In this document: positions 34,588 to 43,900 of the stretch, piece by piece | Layout: each line of letters starts with the position of its first letter | Position numbering within the stretch: the first letter of the stretch is position 1 | From: Streptomyces cyaneus | Lineage (GTDB): Bacteria > Actinomycetota > Actinomycetes > Streptomycetales > Streptomycetaceae | Direction of reading: 5' to 3' | NCBI RefSeq assembly: GCF_004028635.1 | Contig: NZ_RQJW01000003.1 | Span: forward strand, 1,178,001 to 1,242,000 | DNA: 64,000 bases | Position numbers and translations under genes: made by a program | Notes under the pieces: model-generated | Databases searched by the model: none | Told to the model about the DNA's origin: nothing | What the model saw: the letters and a program-made list of their open reading frames with translations, nothing else

Positions 34588-35028
34588 CTACAGGCCCGGC
34601 TTGACGGTCTTCATCGTGAAGTGCGAGGTGACGTTCTTGATCCGGGGGATCGTCATGACCCGCTGACTGAGGAACGCCTCGTAGGCCGGCAGATCCGCGA
34701 CAGCCACGCGGACGAAATAGTCGGGGCTGCCGAACAGCCTCCGCAACTCCAGCACTTCTTCCGTCTGCGCCAGGGTCTTCTCGAAGCGCTCCACCGTCTC
34801 CGCGTCCTGCGCCTCAAGGCTGAGGTCGATCAGGACCTCGAAGGAACGGCCCACGGAGGCCGGGTCGATCACGGCCCGGTAGCCGCGGATGACACCGTCG
34901 GCCTCCAGCCGCTGCACCCGGCGCAGACATGGCCCGGTGGTCAGCCCGACCCGCTGGGCCAGTTCCACGTTGGTCAGCCGCCCGTCCCGCTCCAGCTCGG
35001 CAATGATTGCCATGTCGATCGCGTCCAC
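34588..35028 (-). CDS. Lrp/AsnC-family transcriptional regulator
   Basis: A 146-residue regulator of the usual length. Helix-turn-helix in the first 60 residues (AIDMAIIAELERDGRLTNVELAQRVGLTTGPCLRRVQRLEADGVI), then the RAM ligand-binding domain (EVLELRRLFGSPDYFVRVAVADLPAYEAFL). These regulators bind an amino acid and control its metabolism or export. The GTG at 35028 fits the family's N terminus. Divergent from azlCD, with an inverted repeat between them, so it probably controls branched-chain amino acid export and its own gene. Confidence 0.92.
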   Translation of the reverse strand: MDAIDMAIIAELERDGRLTNVELAQRVGLTTGPCLRRVQRLEADGVIRGYRAVIDPASVGRSFEVLIDLSLEAQDAETVERFEKTLAQTEEVLELRRLFGSPDYFVRVAVADLPAYEAFLSQRVMTIPRIKNVTSHFTMKTVKPGL

Positions 35029-35033
35029 AGTCA

Positions 35034-35070
35034 GAATATTGCTGGATGAGGGCTGGGCACCGCAATATTC
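35034..35070. promoter_or_regulatory. Inverted-repeat operator between lrp-like gene and azlCD
   Basis: GAATATTGC (35034-35042) and GCAATATTC (35062-35070) are perfect inverted repeats with centres 28 bp apart. AT-rich sites stand out in this sequence. They lie 6 bp upstream of the regulator start and 39 bp upstream of azlC, exactly where an Lrp-family autoregulatory site is expected. Confidence 0.6.
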
Positions 35071-35108
35071 GCAACCATCTGTCACGGCTTTTACGAGACG
35101 ATGGACCC

Positions 35109-35861
35109 GTGCGACAAGACGTACTTCCCCACTGGGCCGCTCCCACCCCAACCACCCCGACCACCCGCCGAATACAGATCGCCCAGGGCATCCGCGACTC
35201 CTTCTCCGCCGGTCTGGGCATCTTCCCGCTCGGCATCGCCCTCGGCCTGCTGATCATCCAGGCCGGGCTGCCCTGGTGGCTCGCCCCGGCCCTGTCCCTG
35301 GCCGCGTTCGCCGGCTCGCTTGAGCTGCTGCTGGTGGGCATGGTGGCCACCAGCGCACCGCTCGCCGCGGTCGCTCTGACCGTCCTCGTGGTCAACTTCC
35401 GGCACGTCTTCTACGCCTTCTCGTTCCCGCTCCACCTGGTCAAGCACCCGGTGGCCAGGGCGTACGCCGTCTACGCCATGATCGACGAGGCGTACGCCGT
35501 CAACGCCTCCCTGCCCGAGCACGAGCGCTCGGCGCCCCGACTGCTGGCCATGCAGATCGCGTGCGAGGCGTACTGGGTCGGCGGCGGACTCGTCGGTGTC
35601 GCCCTCGGCGCGGCTCTGCCGGCTCCCATCAAGGGCTTGGAGTTCGCCCTGTGCGCCCTGTTCATCGTGCTCACCCTGGACGCGTTCCGCTCCCGCAAGG
35701 AGCTTCCGTCCCTGCTGCTGGCGGGCGCGAGCGTGGCGGTCGCACTGATCCTCACCCCGGGCATGGCCATGTTCACCGCACTGCTGCTGTTCGTCGGCCT
35801 GCTCCTGCCCCGCCATGCCGTCACCGCCCGCCGCACAGTCCAGGAGGCCGCCGGTGCCTAG
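35109..35861 (+). CDS. azlC: AzlC-type branched-chain amino acid exporter, large subunit
   Basis: A 250-residue integral membrane protein with the AzlC pattern: GIRDSFSAGLGIFPLGIALG, AGLPWWLAPALSLAAFAGSLELLLVG, the conserved VVNFRHVFYAFSFPLH, and AMIDEAYAVN, followed by three further helices. With AzlD it exports branched-chain amino acids or their analogues. The GTG at 35109 starts just before the family sequence; it lacks a strong ribosome site, so leaderless translation is possible. Its stop overlaps the azlD start. Confidence 0.92.
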   Translation: MRQDVLPHWAAPTPTTPTTRRIQIAQGIRDSFSAGLGIFPLGIALGLLIIQAGLPWWLAPALSLAAFAGSLELLLVGMVATSAPLAAVALTVLVVNFRHVFYAFSFPLHLVKHPVARAYAVYAMIDEAYAVNASLPEHERSAPRLLAMQIACEAYWVGGGLVGVALGAALPAPIKGLEFALCALFIVLTLDAFRSRKELPSLLLAGASVAVALILTPGMAMFTALLLFVGLLLPRHAVTARRTVQEAAGA

Positions 35862-36180
35862 CACTTCGTATCTCGTCGCCGTCCTGGCGATCGTCTTCAG
35901 CATCACGCTCGCCCTGCGCGCCGTCCCCTTCGCCGTGCTGGGCCGACTGCGCGGCTCGGCGATCGTGCGGCGACTGGCGGTGTGGATGCCGGTCGGCATC
36001 CTCGCCATCCTCGCCGTGACCGCCCTGCACGGCACGGTCACGGCCGACGTACACGGCACCTGGTACGCGCTGCTCGCCGTCGCCGTCACGGCCGGCGTCC
36101 ACCTGGCCTTCGGGCGGCGCACCATCCTCAGCGTGGGCGCGGGCACGGCCGTGTACGTCGTCCTGCTCAACGCCCTCTGA
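35854..36180 (+). CDS. azlD: AzlD-type branched-chain amino acid exporter, small subunit
   Basis: A 108-residue protein with four hydrophobic helices (YLVAVLAIVFSITLALRAVPF, LAVWMPVGILAILAVTALHG, TWYALLAVAVTAGVHLAF, TILSVGAGTAVYVVLLNAL). The pattern ALRAVPFAVLGRLRGSAIVRRLAVWMPVGI is that of AzlD. AGGAGG lies six bases before the GTG at 35854, which overlaps the azlC stop, so the two are coupled and form the transporter together. Confidence 0.92.
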   Translation: MPSTSYLVAVLAIVFSITLALRAVPFAVLGRLRGSAIVRRLAVWMPVGILAILAVTALHGTVTADVHGTWYALLAVAVTAGVHLAFGRRTILSVGAGTAVYVVLLNAL

Positions 36181-36279
36181 ACCCCCGACCGGCGAACCCG
36201 CGCAACCGCCTCGACTCCCTCACTCCCTCAGCTCCATCGACTCCTTCCACTCCCTCAACTCCCGCAGGAGCGACATCCG

Positions 36280-37071
36280 TTGACCCCCGACAGCTACTAC
36301 GAACTCATCGACGACCACCGCTACAAGCCGACGATCCACGCGGGCGGAGCCTGGAGCACGGACGAGCAGCACTTCAGTCCGCTGGGCGGGCTCGTCGCGC
36401 ACGCCATCGACCGTCACCGGGCCGCCCGGCCGGACGACGGCCTGGTTCTGTCCCGGATCAGCTACGACATCCTCGGCCGCCTCGCCCTCGACGAGTGCGA
36501 GATCGAGGTGGAGACCGTCCGGCCCGGGCGGACCATCGAACTCCTCGAAGCGGTCGTACGGATCGCCGACCGCCCGGTCGTCCGGGCCCGCGCATGGTTC
36601 CTGTCCGGCCACGACACCTCCGCGGTGGCGGGCGGCTCCGACGACCGTCTCACCTCGCCGGAATCACTCGCCTCGTGGCCGATGTCCGAGGTGTGGCCCG
36701 GCGGTTACATAGCCTCTCTGGACGTCCGACCCGTCACACCGCCCCGGCCGGGCCGGGCGACCGTCTGGCTCTCCACGCCGCTGGATCTGGTCGCCGGCGT
36801 TCCCGTCAGCCCGCTCGCGTCGTATCTCGCCCTGGTCGACACGGCCAACGGCATCGCCGTCCGGCAGCCGCCCACCGCGTGGATCTTCCCCAACGTCGAC
36901 CTGACCGTCCACCTTCACCGTCGGCCACGAGGCGCCTGGACCGGACTGGACACCACCGTCACCTTCGGGCCTTCCGGCCAGGGCCTCACCAGCACGGTCC
37001 TGCACGACGTCGACGGCCCGGTCGGCCATGCCCAGCAGATCCTCACGGTCCGACCCGCGTCGGGGGCATGA
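36280..37071 (+). CDS. Acyl-CoA thioesterase-like (TesB-type double hotdog) protein
   Basis: A 263-residue protein with the layout of TesB-like thioesterases: GGAWSTDEQHFSPLGGLVAHAIDRH, LSRISYDILGRLALDECEIEVETVRPGRTIELLEAVV (first hotdog), and a second half with VSPLASYLALVDTANGIA and PTAWIFPNVDLTVHLHRRPRGAWTGLDTTVTFG ending in HDVDGPVGHAQQILTV. It likely hydrolyses a medium or long acyl-CoA. The TTG at 36280 has AGGAG 10 bases upstream. It lies 99 bp after azlD and may share that transcript. Confidence 0.82.
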   Translation: MTPDSYYELIDDHRYKPTIHAGGAWSTDEQHFSPLGGLVAHAIDRHRAARPDDGLVLSRISYDILGRLALDECEIEVETVRPGRTIELLEAVVRIADRPVVRARAWFLSGHDTSAVAGGSDDRLTSPESLASWPMSEVWPGGYIASLDVRPVTPPRPGRATVWLSTPLDLVAGVPVSPLASYLALVDTANGIAVRQPPTAWIFPNVDLTVHLHRRPRGAWTGLDTTVTFGPSGQGLTSTVLHDVDGPVGHAQQILTVRPASGA

Positions 37072-37176
37072 GGGGCTCGACGACGAGCCGACAGCCGCCT
37101 GGACCAACCAGCCAGGCCGCCGCCACACCCGTACAAATATGCCAAAATCACCTATACGCGTCAGAGGAGAATCCCC

Positions 37177-37869
37177 GTGAGCAGCTCCGCCGACAAGGTC
37201 GACTACGACGACATGCGGCTCGACCGCACAGGTCAGGCCGAGGCTTTCGACGCCCTCGGTGAGCGCTATGACGAGGCCTTTCCGCACAAGGAAGGGCAGG
37301 TCGCGTCCGCCGAGTGGCTCGGGGCGTCCCTGGCGGCCGGGTCCCGCGTGCTGGATCTGGGGTGCGGCACCGGGACCCCGACGGCGCGCCAGTTGGCGGA
37401 GGCGGGCTTCGAGGTCGTCGGTGTCGATCTGTCGGACGGGATGGTCTCGCTGGCCCGCCAGCAGGTGCCTGCCGGGGAGTTCCATCGGGCGGACATCGCG
37501 GATCTGCGGCCCGGAGGCCCTTTGGACCTCGGCCGCTTCGACGCGGTGGCGGCCTTCTTCTCGCTGCTCATGCTCCCGCGCGCCGAGATCCCGCTCGCGC
37601 TGCGAACCGTCCACCACCTGCTGGTTCCCGGCGGTCTGTTCGCGCTGTCGATGGTGGAGGCCGATGTGGACGACTTCTCGATCCCGTTCATCGGCGAGAA
37701 CATCCGTGTCTCCGGCTATCTGAGGGACGAGCTGCGTGACGTCGTCGAGGGGGCCGGCTTCGAGATCACCGACGAGTCCTCGTACACGTACGCTCCGGCA
37801 ACCGCGGACGTCCAGCCCGAGGTGCAGATCTTCCTGCGCTGCCGACGGCGCCCGGCTGACGACTCCTGA
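37177..37869 (+). CDS. Class I SAM-dependent methyltransferase
   Basis: A 230-residue Rossmann methyltransferase. Motif I VLDLGCGTGTPTARQLAEAG, motif II EVVGVDLSDGMVSLARQQV, then FDAVAAFFSLLMLPRAEIPLALRTVHHLLVPGG. AGGAG stands eight bases before the GTG at 37177. The acceptor is unknown; no clear pathway partner is adjacent, though the next gene, a phosphatase, begins 43 bp later on the same strand. Confidence 0.9.
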   Translation: MSSSADKVDYDDMRLDRTGQAEAFDALGERYDEAFPHKEGQVASAEWLGASLAAGSRVLDLGCGTGTPTARQLAEAGFEVVGVDLSDGMVSLARQQVPAGEFHRADIADLRPGGPLDLGRFDAVAAFFSLLMLPRAEIPLALRTVHHLLVPGGLFALSMVEADVDDFSIPFIGENIRVSGYLRDELRDVVEGAGFEITDESSYTYAPATADVQPEVQIFLRCRRRPADDS

Positions 37870-37912
37870 TCCGCCCGCTCCGGCGCGGGCCCGCACGGCG
37901 GGAAGGACACGC

Positions 37913-39994
37913 ATGACGAAGCGGCTCGGGGCCGACAAAGGCACCGGCAGGAAGGCGGCCGGCGCGCAGCAGCACGCCGCGCTCCCGCATCGGCCGCCCC
38001 AGTCGCAGCCCCCCGCTCCGTCGCCCCTGTCCAGGCCCAGCGGCCGTGCCGACGAGGCTCGGGACCTGTCGCAGTCACAAGCTCGTTCCGGTTCGGACGA
38101 CAGTGCCCCGGCGATGCTCCTGACGGCCGCGGGAGCCCCTGCCGGCGGGCTGGAAGATCCACGGCGCGACGGACCAGACGTCGGCGACGGACCGGGCGAC
38201 CGCCACGGGCCGGAGGTCCCTACCGGGCCGGATGCCCCCGCCGGGCCGGACGTCCGCGACAGGTCGGACGTCATCGAGCCGCAGACCGACAGGCTCCGCT
38301 ATCTCGACGCGGCGACCAGGCAGATCGCCCGCGGTATGAACCTCGACGAGACGTTGTACGAGCTGTGCCGCGCGGCCGTCCCGGCCTTCGCCGACACTGC
38401 CTTCATCCATCTGTACGATCCGCTGCCGGTCGGCGACGAGGTCGCCGCCGCTCCCGGCGTCCTGCGGCTGCACACCACGGACCGCGTCTCCGCGCAGGGC
38501 CCGACCACCCCCGCCGCCGCCCCTGGCTTCCCGGACCCCCCGGGCTCCGAGCGGCCCGTGCAGGCGGCGGAAGTCGTACCCCCGAGCGCCGACGGTCAGC
38601 TCGCCAAGTTGCTGGAGGACGGGCGGCCGGTGCTCGGGAACACCGCGGGCGTCGTCTCCACCGCGGCCGAACTGCTGGGCGCCACGAACACTCCGCAAAC
38701 CATGCCGCCGGGGCAACGGCTGATCATCGCCCCGCTGCACGGCCGCCACCATGCCCTGGGCAGCGTCGTCCTCCTCCGCGGACCCGGCCGGCCCGACTTC
38801 ACCGGCGACGACATCCTCGTGGCCTCCCAGCTCGCCACCCACACCGCTCTCGCGATCGACAAGGCGATGCTGTTCGCGCGCGAGGCGTCCGTCGCGGACA
38901 CGCTGCAGCGCACGATGCTCCCGCCGTCACTGCCCGAGCCTCCCGGAGTCCAGCTGGCCAGCCGGTATCTTCCGGCCTCGCGGACCGCGCAGGTCGGCGG
39001 CGACTGGTACGACGCGATCCCGCTGCCCGGCAACCGCGTCGCCCTCGTCATCGGCGACGTGATGGGCCACTCCATGACATCGGCCGCGATCATGGGCCAG
39101 CTGCGCACCACCGTGCAGACCCTGGCCCTGCTCGACCTGCCCCCCGACGAGGTCCTGCACCACTTGGACGAGCAGGCCGGGCGCCTCGGCACCGAGCACA
39201 CCGCGACCTGCCTCTACGCCATGTACGACCCCGTCCTGCACCGGCTGCTGATCTCCAACGCCGGCCATCTGCCGCCGGTGCTCCTGCATCCCGACGGCCG
39301 CGGGGAGATTCTGCAGGTCCCGCCCGGGGCGCCGATCGGCGTGGGCATCGGCGGATTCGAGTCCACCGAGCTGCACGCGCCGGCCGGGGCGACGCTGCTG
39401 CTGTACACCGACGGGCTGGTCGAGTCCCGTGACTCGGACGTGCTGACCGGAGTGGAGCGCCTGCGGGCCCGGCTGCAGGCAGCCGCGTCGGGGGCCGCGC
39501 CCCCGGTGCTGGAAACACTGTGCGACGAGGCGCTCGGCACCCTGGGGGCCGGAGACCGGGACGACGACATCGCGCTGCTCGCCGCCCGGTTCGAGGGCAT
39601 CCTCCCGGAGACCGTCGCGTACTGGTACATGGCCCCGCGCCCGAAGACCGCGGGACAGGCCCGTCGGCTGACCCGCAGGACACTCCACCTCTGGGGACTC
39701 GACTCCCTGGTGGAGTCCACCGAGCTCCTGGTCAGCGAAGTGGTGGCGAACGCCGTACGCTTCGCCTCCCGGCCGATCACGCTACGACTGCTCTGCACGG
39801 ACGTCCTGCGCTGCGAGGTCGGCGACGACTCACCGATGGTGCCGAGGATGAGGCACGCCCGACTGAGCGACGAGGGCGGCCGAGGACTGTTCCTGGTCGA
39901 CCAACTGGCACTGCGCTGGGGAGCGACGAGGGTGAGCACGGGCAAGGTGGTCTGGTTCGAACTGCCGCTGCCCGGCGATCAGGTCCTCGACTGA
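37913..39994 (+). CDS. GAF - SpoIIE/PP2C phosphatase - HATPase switch protein
   Basis: A 693-residue regulatory protein. The first 115 residues are disordered (proline-, glycine- and aspartate-rich). A GAF sensor domain follows at about 120-315. A PP2C/SpoIIE phosphatase at about 320-560 has VGGDWYDAIPL, VIGDVMGHSM, LLYTDGLVESRD and DRDDDIALLAAR. A C-terminal RsbW-like HATPase at about 565-690 has ELLVSEVVANAVRFA and GGRGLFLVDQLALRWG. It would dephosphorylate anti-anti-sigma factors and may phosphorylate them through its kinase-like tail, as in Streptomyces partner-switching networks. The ATG at 37913 has GGAAGGA five bases upstream. Confidence 0.92.
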   Translation: MTKRLGADKGTGRKAAGAQQHAALPHRPPQSQPPAPSPLSRPSGRADEARDLSQSQARSGSDDSAPAMLLTAAGAPAGGLEDPRRDGPDVGDGPGDRHGPEVPTGPDAPAGPDVRDRSDVIEPQTDRLRYLDAATRQIARGMNLDETLYELCRAAVPAFADTAFIHLYDPLPVGDEVAAAPGVLRLHTTDRVSAQGPTTPAAAPGFPDPPGSERPVQAAEVVPPSADGQLAKLLEDGRPVLGNTAGVVSTAAELLGATNTPQTMPPGQRLIIAPLHGRHHALGSVVLLRGPGRPDFTGDDILVASQLATHTALAIDKAMLFAREASVADTLQRTMLPPSLPEPPGVQLASRYLPASRTAQVGGDWYDAIPLPGNRVALVIGDVMGHSMTSAAIMGQLRTTVQTLALLDLPPDEVLHHLDEQAGRLGTEHTATCLYAMYDPVLHRLLISNAGHLPPVLLHPDGRGEILQVPPGAPIGVGIGGFESTELHAPAGATLLLYTDGLVESRDSDVLTGVERLRARLQAAASGAAPPVLETLCDEALGTLGAGDRDDDIALLAARFEGILPETVAYWYMAPRPKTAGQARRLTRRTLHLWGLDSLVESTELLVSEVVANAVRFASRPITLRLLCTDVLRCEVGDDSPMVPRMRHARLSDEGGRGLFLVDQLALRWGATRVSTGKVVWFELPLPGDQVLD

Positions 39995-40181
39995 GACTTC
40001 GAACCACGCCGCGGCTGGGCGACGACGACTCCCCCGCACAGCCAAGGCCAGTCATCGCCGAGTCCTACGAACAGAGCCCCGCCCGGTGGAGGACCGCGTG
40101 GAGGGCCGCGTGGAGGAACCCCTCCTGGCACGGGATGCTTGAGGGAGTGCGACCTGTGAGGACGGTCGGGAGGTGATGGCG

Positions 40182-40814
40182 GTGATCGCCGTCAACCCGA
40201 TGGACGGTGCCTCGGTGCTGGCAACCTTCGGTGCGCTCGGTGTCCTCGTGGTGATCTTCGCGGAGTCGGGCCTGCTGGTCTTCGGCTTCTTCCTGCCCGG
40301 TGACACGCTGCTGTTCCCGGCGGGTGTGCTGTGCGCCGGGACCGCCCAGCAGGCACCTCGGCTGGTGCTGTGGCAGGTGCTGCTGGGCGCGGCCGTCGGC
40401 GCCCTCGTGGGGGGCCAGGTCGGCTTCCTGCTCGGGAGGCACGGCGGGCGTGCCCTGCTGGCCCGCACCTCGAAACGGGGCGTGCGGGAGACGGTGGCAC
40501 AGGCGGAGCGGCTCCTGGCTCGCTACGGCTACGGCAAGGCCCTGGTGATCGGTCGTTTCATCCCGATGGTGCGCACCGTCCTGCACCCGGCGGCGGGCGC
40601 GCTCGGCGTGCCCACCCGCACCTTCACCGTCTGGCAGATCGTCGGCGGGCTGCTCTGGACGCAGAGCCTCGTCCTGGCCGGATACGCCCTGGGGTCCACC
40701 GTCCCCGACGCCGACGACTTCCTGCTGCCGCTGGTCGCCCTTGTGGTCGTGATCTCCCTGCTGCCCCTCCTCCCCATGCTGACCGAGGCACGCCGCGCGA
40801 GGCGGGATCGCTGA
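40182..40814 (+). CDS. DedA/SNARE-associated-type membrane protein
   Basis: A 210-residue membrane protein with the DedA pattern: FAESGLLVFGFFLPGDTLLFPAGVL, GAAVGALVGGQVGFLLGRHGG, and the conserved LVIGRFIPMVRTVLHPAAGALGV, then further helices to the C terminus. DedA proteins flip polyprenyl phosphates or phospholipids and support envelope homeostasis. GGGAGG lies 8 bases before the GTG at 40182, preferred over the ATG at 40176 and GTG at 40173. The 187-bp gap before it has no gene, only a short 12-bp-period repeat near 40085-40117. Confidence 0.9.
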   Translation: MIAVNPMDGASVLATFGALGVLVVIFAESGLLVFGFFLPGDTLLFPAGVLCAGTAQQAPRLVLWQVLLGAAVGALVGGQVGFLLGRHGGRALLARTSKRGVRETVAQAERLLARYGYGKALVIGRFIPMVRTVLHPAAGALGVPTRTFTVWQIVGGLLWTQSLVLAGYALGSTVPDADDFLLPLVALVVVISLLPLLPMLTEARRARRDR

Positions 40815-40955
40815 CGTTCGACCTGTCGGACATTGTTCGAAACCTCTTGACGCTGCACCACACCCCGTTTGACACTCTCGCAACACGACGTCACACAGCC
40901 GAAACGGCAGGGTGCCCATGGCCGCGGCCCCGCCATGCCTCAGCAGGGACTCCAC

Positions 40956-43900
40956 ATGCCGTACATCGCACGCGTCCGTGGTCGCGCGAGACGCCTGGCG
41001 GGCCGACTCGCCGGACTGACCGCAGCGTCGCTGCTCCTGGGACTCGCCGCACCGACCGTTCCCGCGCAGGCCGCGGACACGGCCGGACCGGCCGAGATCA
41101 CCGACGGTCTCGCCCTCTGGTACAAGCTCGACGCCACCTCGGGCAGCACCGTCACCGACGCCTCCGGCAACGGCCGCAACGGCACGGTGGGCGGCGCCGC
41201 CGACTGGTCCGGGACCGGCCAGGGGCTCGCCTTCAACGGCTCGGACACCTACATCAAGGTGCCGGACGACGTCATGAAGGGCATGGACGCGATCACCGTG
41301 TCGATGGACGTGCGGATCGACTCCGCGCAGTCCACGCCGTACTTCATCTACGGCTTCGGCAACTCCAGCGGCAGCAGCGGCAACGGCTACCTGTTCACCA
41401 CCGGCAACTCCTACCGGACGTCCATCGCGACCGGCAACTGGTCCACGGAGCAGACCACCCGGCCCGCCGACTCGCACAATCTGACCCGCTCGGTGTGGAA
41501 GCACATCACCTACGCCCAGACCGGCGGCACCGGCGTGCTGTACGAGGACGGCGTGGAGGTCGGCCGCAACACCTCGGTCACCATCACCCCCGGCGCCATC
41601 GGCTCGGGCACCACCACCGCCAACTACATAGGCAAGTCGGTCTACCCCGGCGACAGGCTCTTCAAGGGCCGCATCCGCGACTTCCGGGTCTACGACCGCG
41701 CCCTCGCCGGCTCCGAGGTCGAGCAGCTCGCCCTCCCCGTCGCCACGCAGGGCGTCGCCGACGACAAGGCCGCGCTGAGCCTCGGTGACACCAGCGCCGT
41801 CACCGCCGACCTCGACCTGCCGCGGACCGGCACGGCCGGCGGCTCCTCGATCAGCTGGGCCAGCGACAACCCGGCGGTCGTGTCCGACTCCGGCGCGGTG
41901 ACCCGCCCCGCGGCCGGCCAACCGGACGCCCACGCCACGCTCACGGCGACCCTGAAGAAGGGCACGGTGACCGACACCAGGACCTTCGACGTCACGGTCC
42001 TCGCCGCCTTCGACGACGAGACGGCCACGCGTCAGGCCGCCGAGTCCCTCACCGTGCACAACCTCGACGACGTCCGCGGCAACCTCACCCTCCCGGCGAC
42101 CGGTTCCTACGGCACCGACGTCACCTGGTCCTCGGCCCGGTCCGACGTGATCTCCGCCGACGGCGTGGTGCACCGCCCCGCGCACGGCGACGGGGCCACG
42201 ACCGTCGAGCTGACCGCGACGGTCACCAAGGGCGAGGCGAAGGCGACCCGCACCTTCACCGCGAAGGTCCCGGAACTCCCCGCCGAGGCGGCCCTCAAGG
42301 GCTACATGTTCAGCTACTTCACCGGCGAGGGCACCGCGGACGGCGAACAGCTCTACGCCGCCCTCAGCAAGGGCAACGACCCGCTGAAGTGGCGGGAGTT
42401 GAACGACGGCAAGCCGGTCCTGACCTCCACGCTCGGCGAGAAGGGCCTGCGCGACCCGTTCATCATCCGCTCCCCGGAGGGCGACAAGTTCTACCAGATC
42501 GCCACCGACCTCAGGATCTACGGCAACGGCGACTGGGACGCGTCCCAGCGCACCGGCAGCAAGTCCATCATGGTGTGGGAGTCCACCGACCTGGTGCACT
42601 GGACGAACCAGCGGCTGGTCAAGGTCTCTCCGGACAGCGCGGGCAACACCTGGGCGCCGGAAGCCTTCTACGACGCACAGCGCGGTGAGTACGTCGTCTT
42701 CTGGGCGTCGAAGCTGTACGACAACGAGGCGCACTCCGGCGACACGTACAACCGCATGATGTACGCGACGACCCGCGACTTCTACACCTTCAGCGAGCCC
42801 AAGGTCTGGATCGACCGCGGCTACTCCGTCATCGACTCCACGGTGATCGCGCACGACGGGACGTACTTCCGCCTCTCCAAGGACGAGCGGAACAACACCT
42901 CCTCCACCCCCAACAGCAAGTTCATCTTCGAGGAGAAGAGCGACTCCCTGCTGAACCTGTCCTGGGACGCCGTCGCCGAGGGCATCGGCAAGGGCGCGAT
43001 GAGCGCGGCCGAGGGGCCGCTGGTGTTCAAGTCGAACACCGAGGACAAGTGGTACGCGTTCCTCGACGAGTTCGGCGGCCGCGGCTACATCCCCTTCGAG
43101 ACGACCGACCTCGCCTCCGGCACCTGGACCCCGTCCACCGGCTACGACCTGCCCGCCAAGCCCCGTCACGGCACCGTCCTGCCGGTCACCCAGGCCGAGT
43201 ACGACCGCCTGCTGCGCGCCTACCAGCCCGACCAGCTCGTGGAGAGCGTCGAGGGCGTGAAGGTGACGACGAAGACCGGTCAGGCGCCGGTCCTGCCGGC
43301 CACCGTGATCGCCACCTACGCCGACGGCGTCAAGCGCCCCGTCGCCGTCACCTGGGAGGACGTCCCGGAGTCGAAGTACGCGCAGCCCGGCACCTTCACC
43401 GTGACCGGAAGCCTGCCGGACGGCGCCGCGATCCCGGTCCAGGCCGAGGTCACCGTGTCGCAGGAGGGCCCGGACGTCCCGGCCGACCTGCTCCTGCAGT
43501 ACGACTTCGACGAGACCGGCGGCAACATCGCCCGCGACTCCAGCGGCCACGGCTACCACGGCACCTACGTCCGTACGCCCGACTTCGGCACCGGCATCGA
43601 GGGCGGCTCGTTCCGGATGTCCGGCGGTTCGAGCAGCTCGACCACCTCGCCGTACGTCCGTATCCCGAACGGCGTGCTGAAGAACGCCGACAGCGTGACC
43701 GTGTCGACGTACGCCAAGTGGAAGGGCGGCGACAGCTTCCAGTGGCTGTTCGGGCTCGGCCCCGACAGCAACAAGTACCTCTTCGCGACCCCCTCCAACG
43801 GCGGCTCCAGCCTGTACTCGGCCATCACGAAGGCGAGTTGGTCGGCGGAGTCGAAACTGACGGCCGGCTCGCAGCTCACGCCCGGCGAGTGGCGGCACGT

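Noticed and set aside
36664..38274. A 536-codon open frame on the minus strand
   Set aside because: Antisense to the thioesterase, methyltransferase and phosphatase genes, all of which have coherent motifs.
40085..40117. 12-bp-period repeat (gtggagg-ccgc units) as an operator for the DedA gene
   Set aside because: Units are imperfect and continue a nearby open frame's codon pattern; too weak to call a site.
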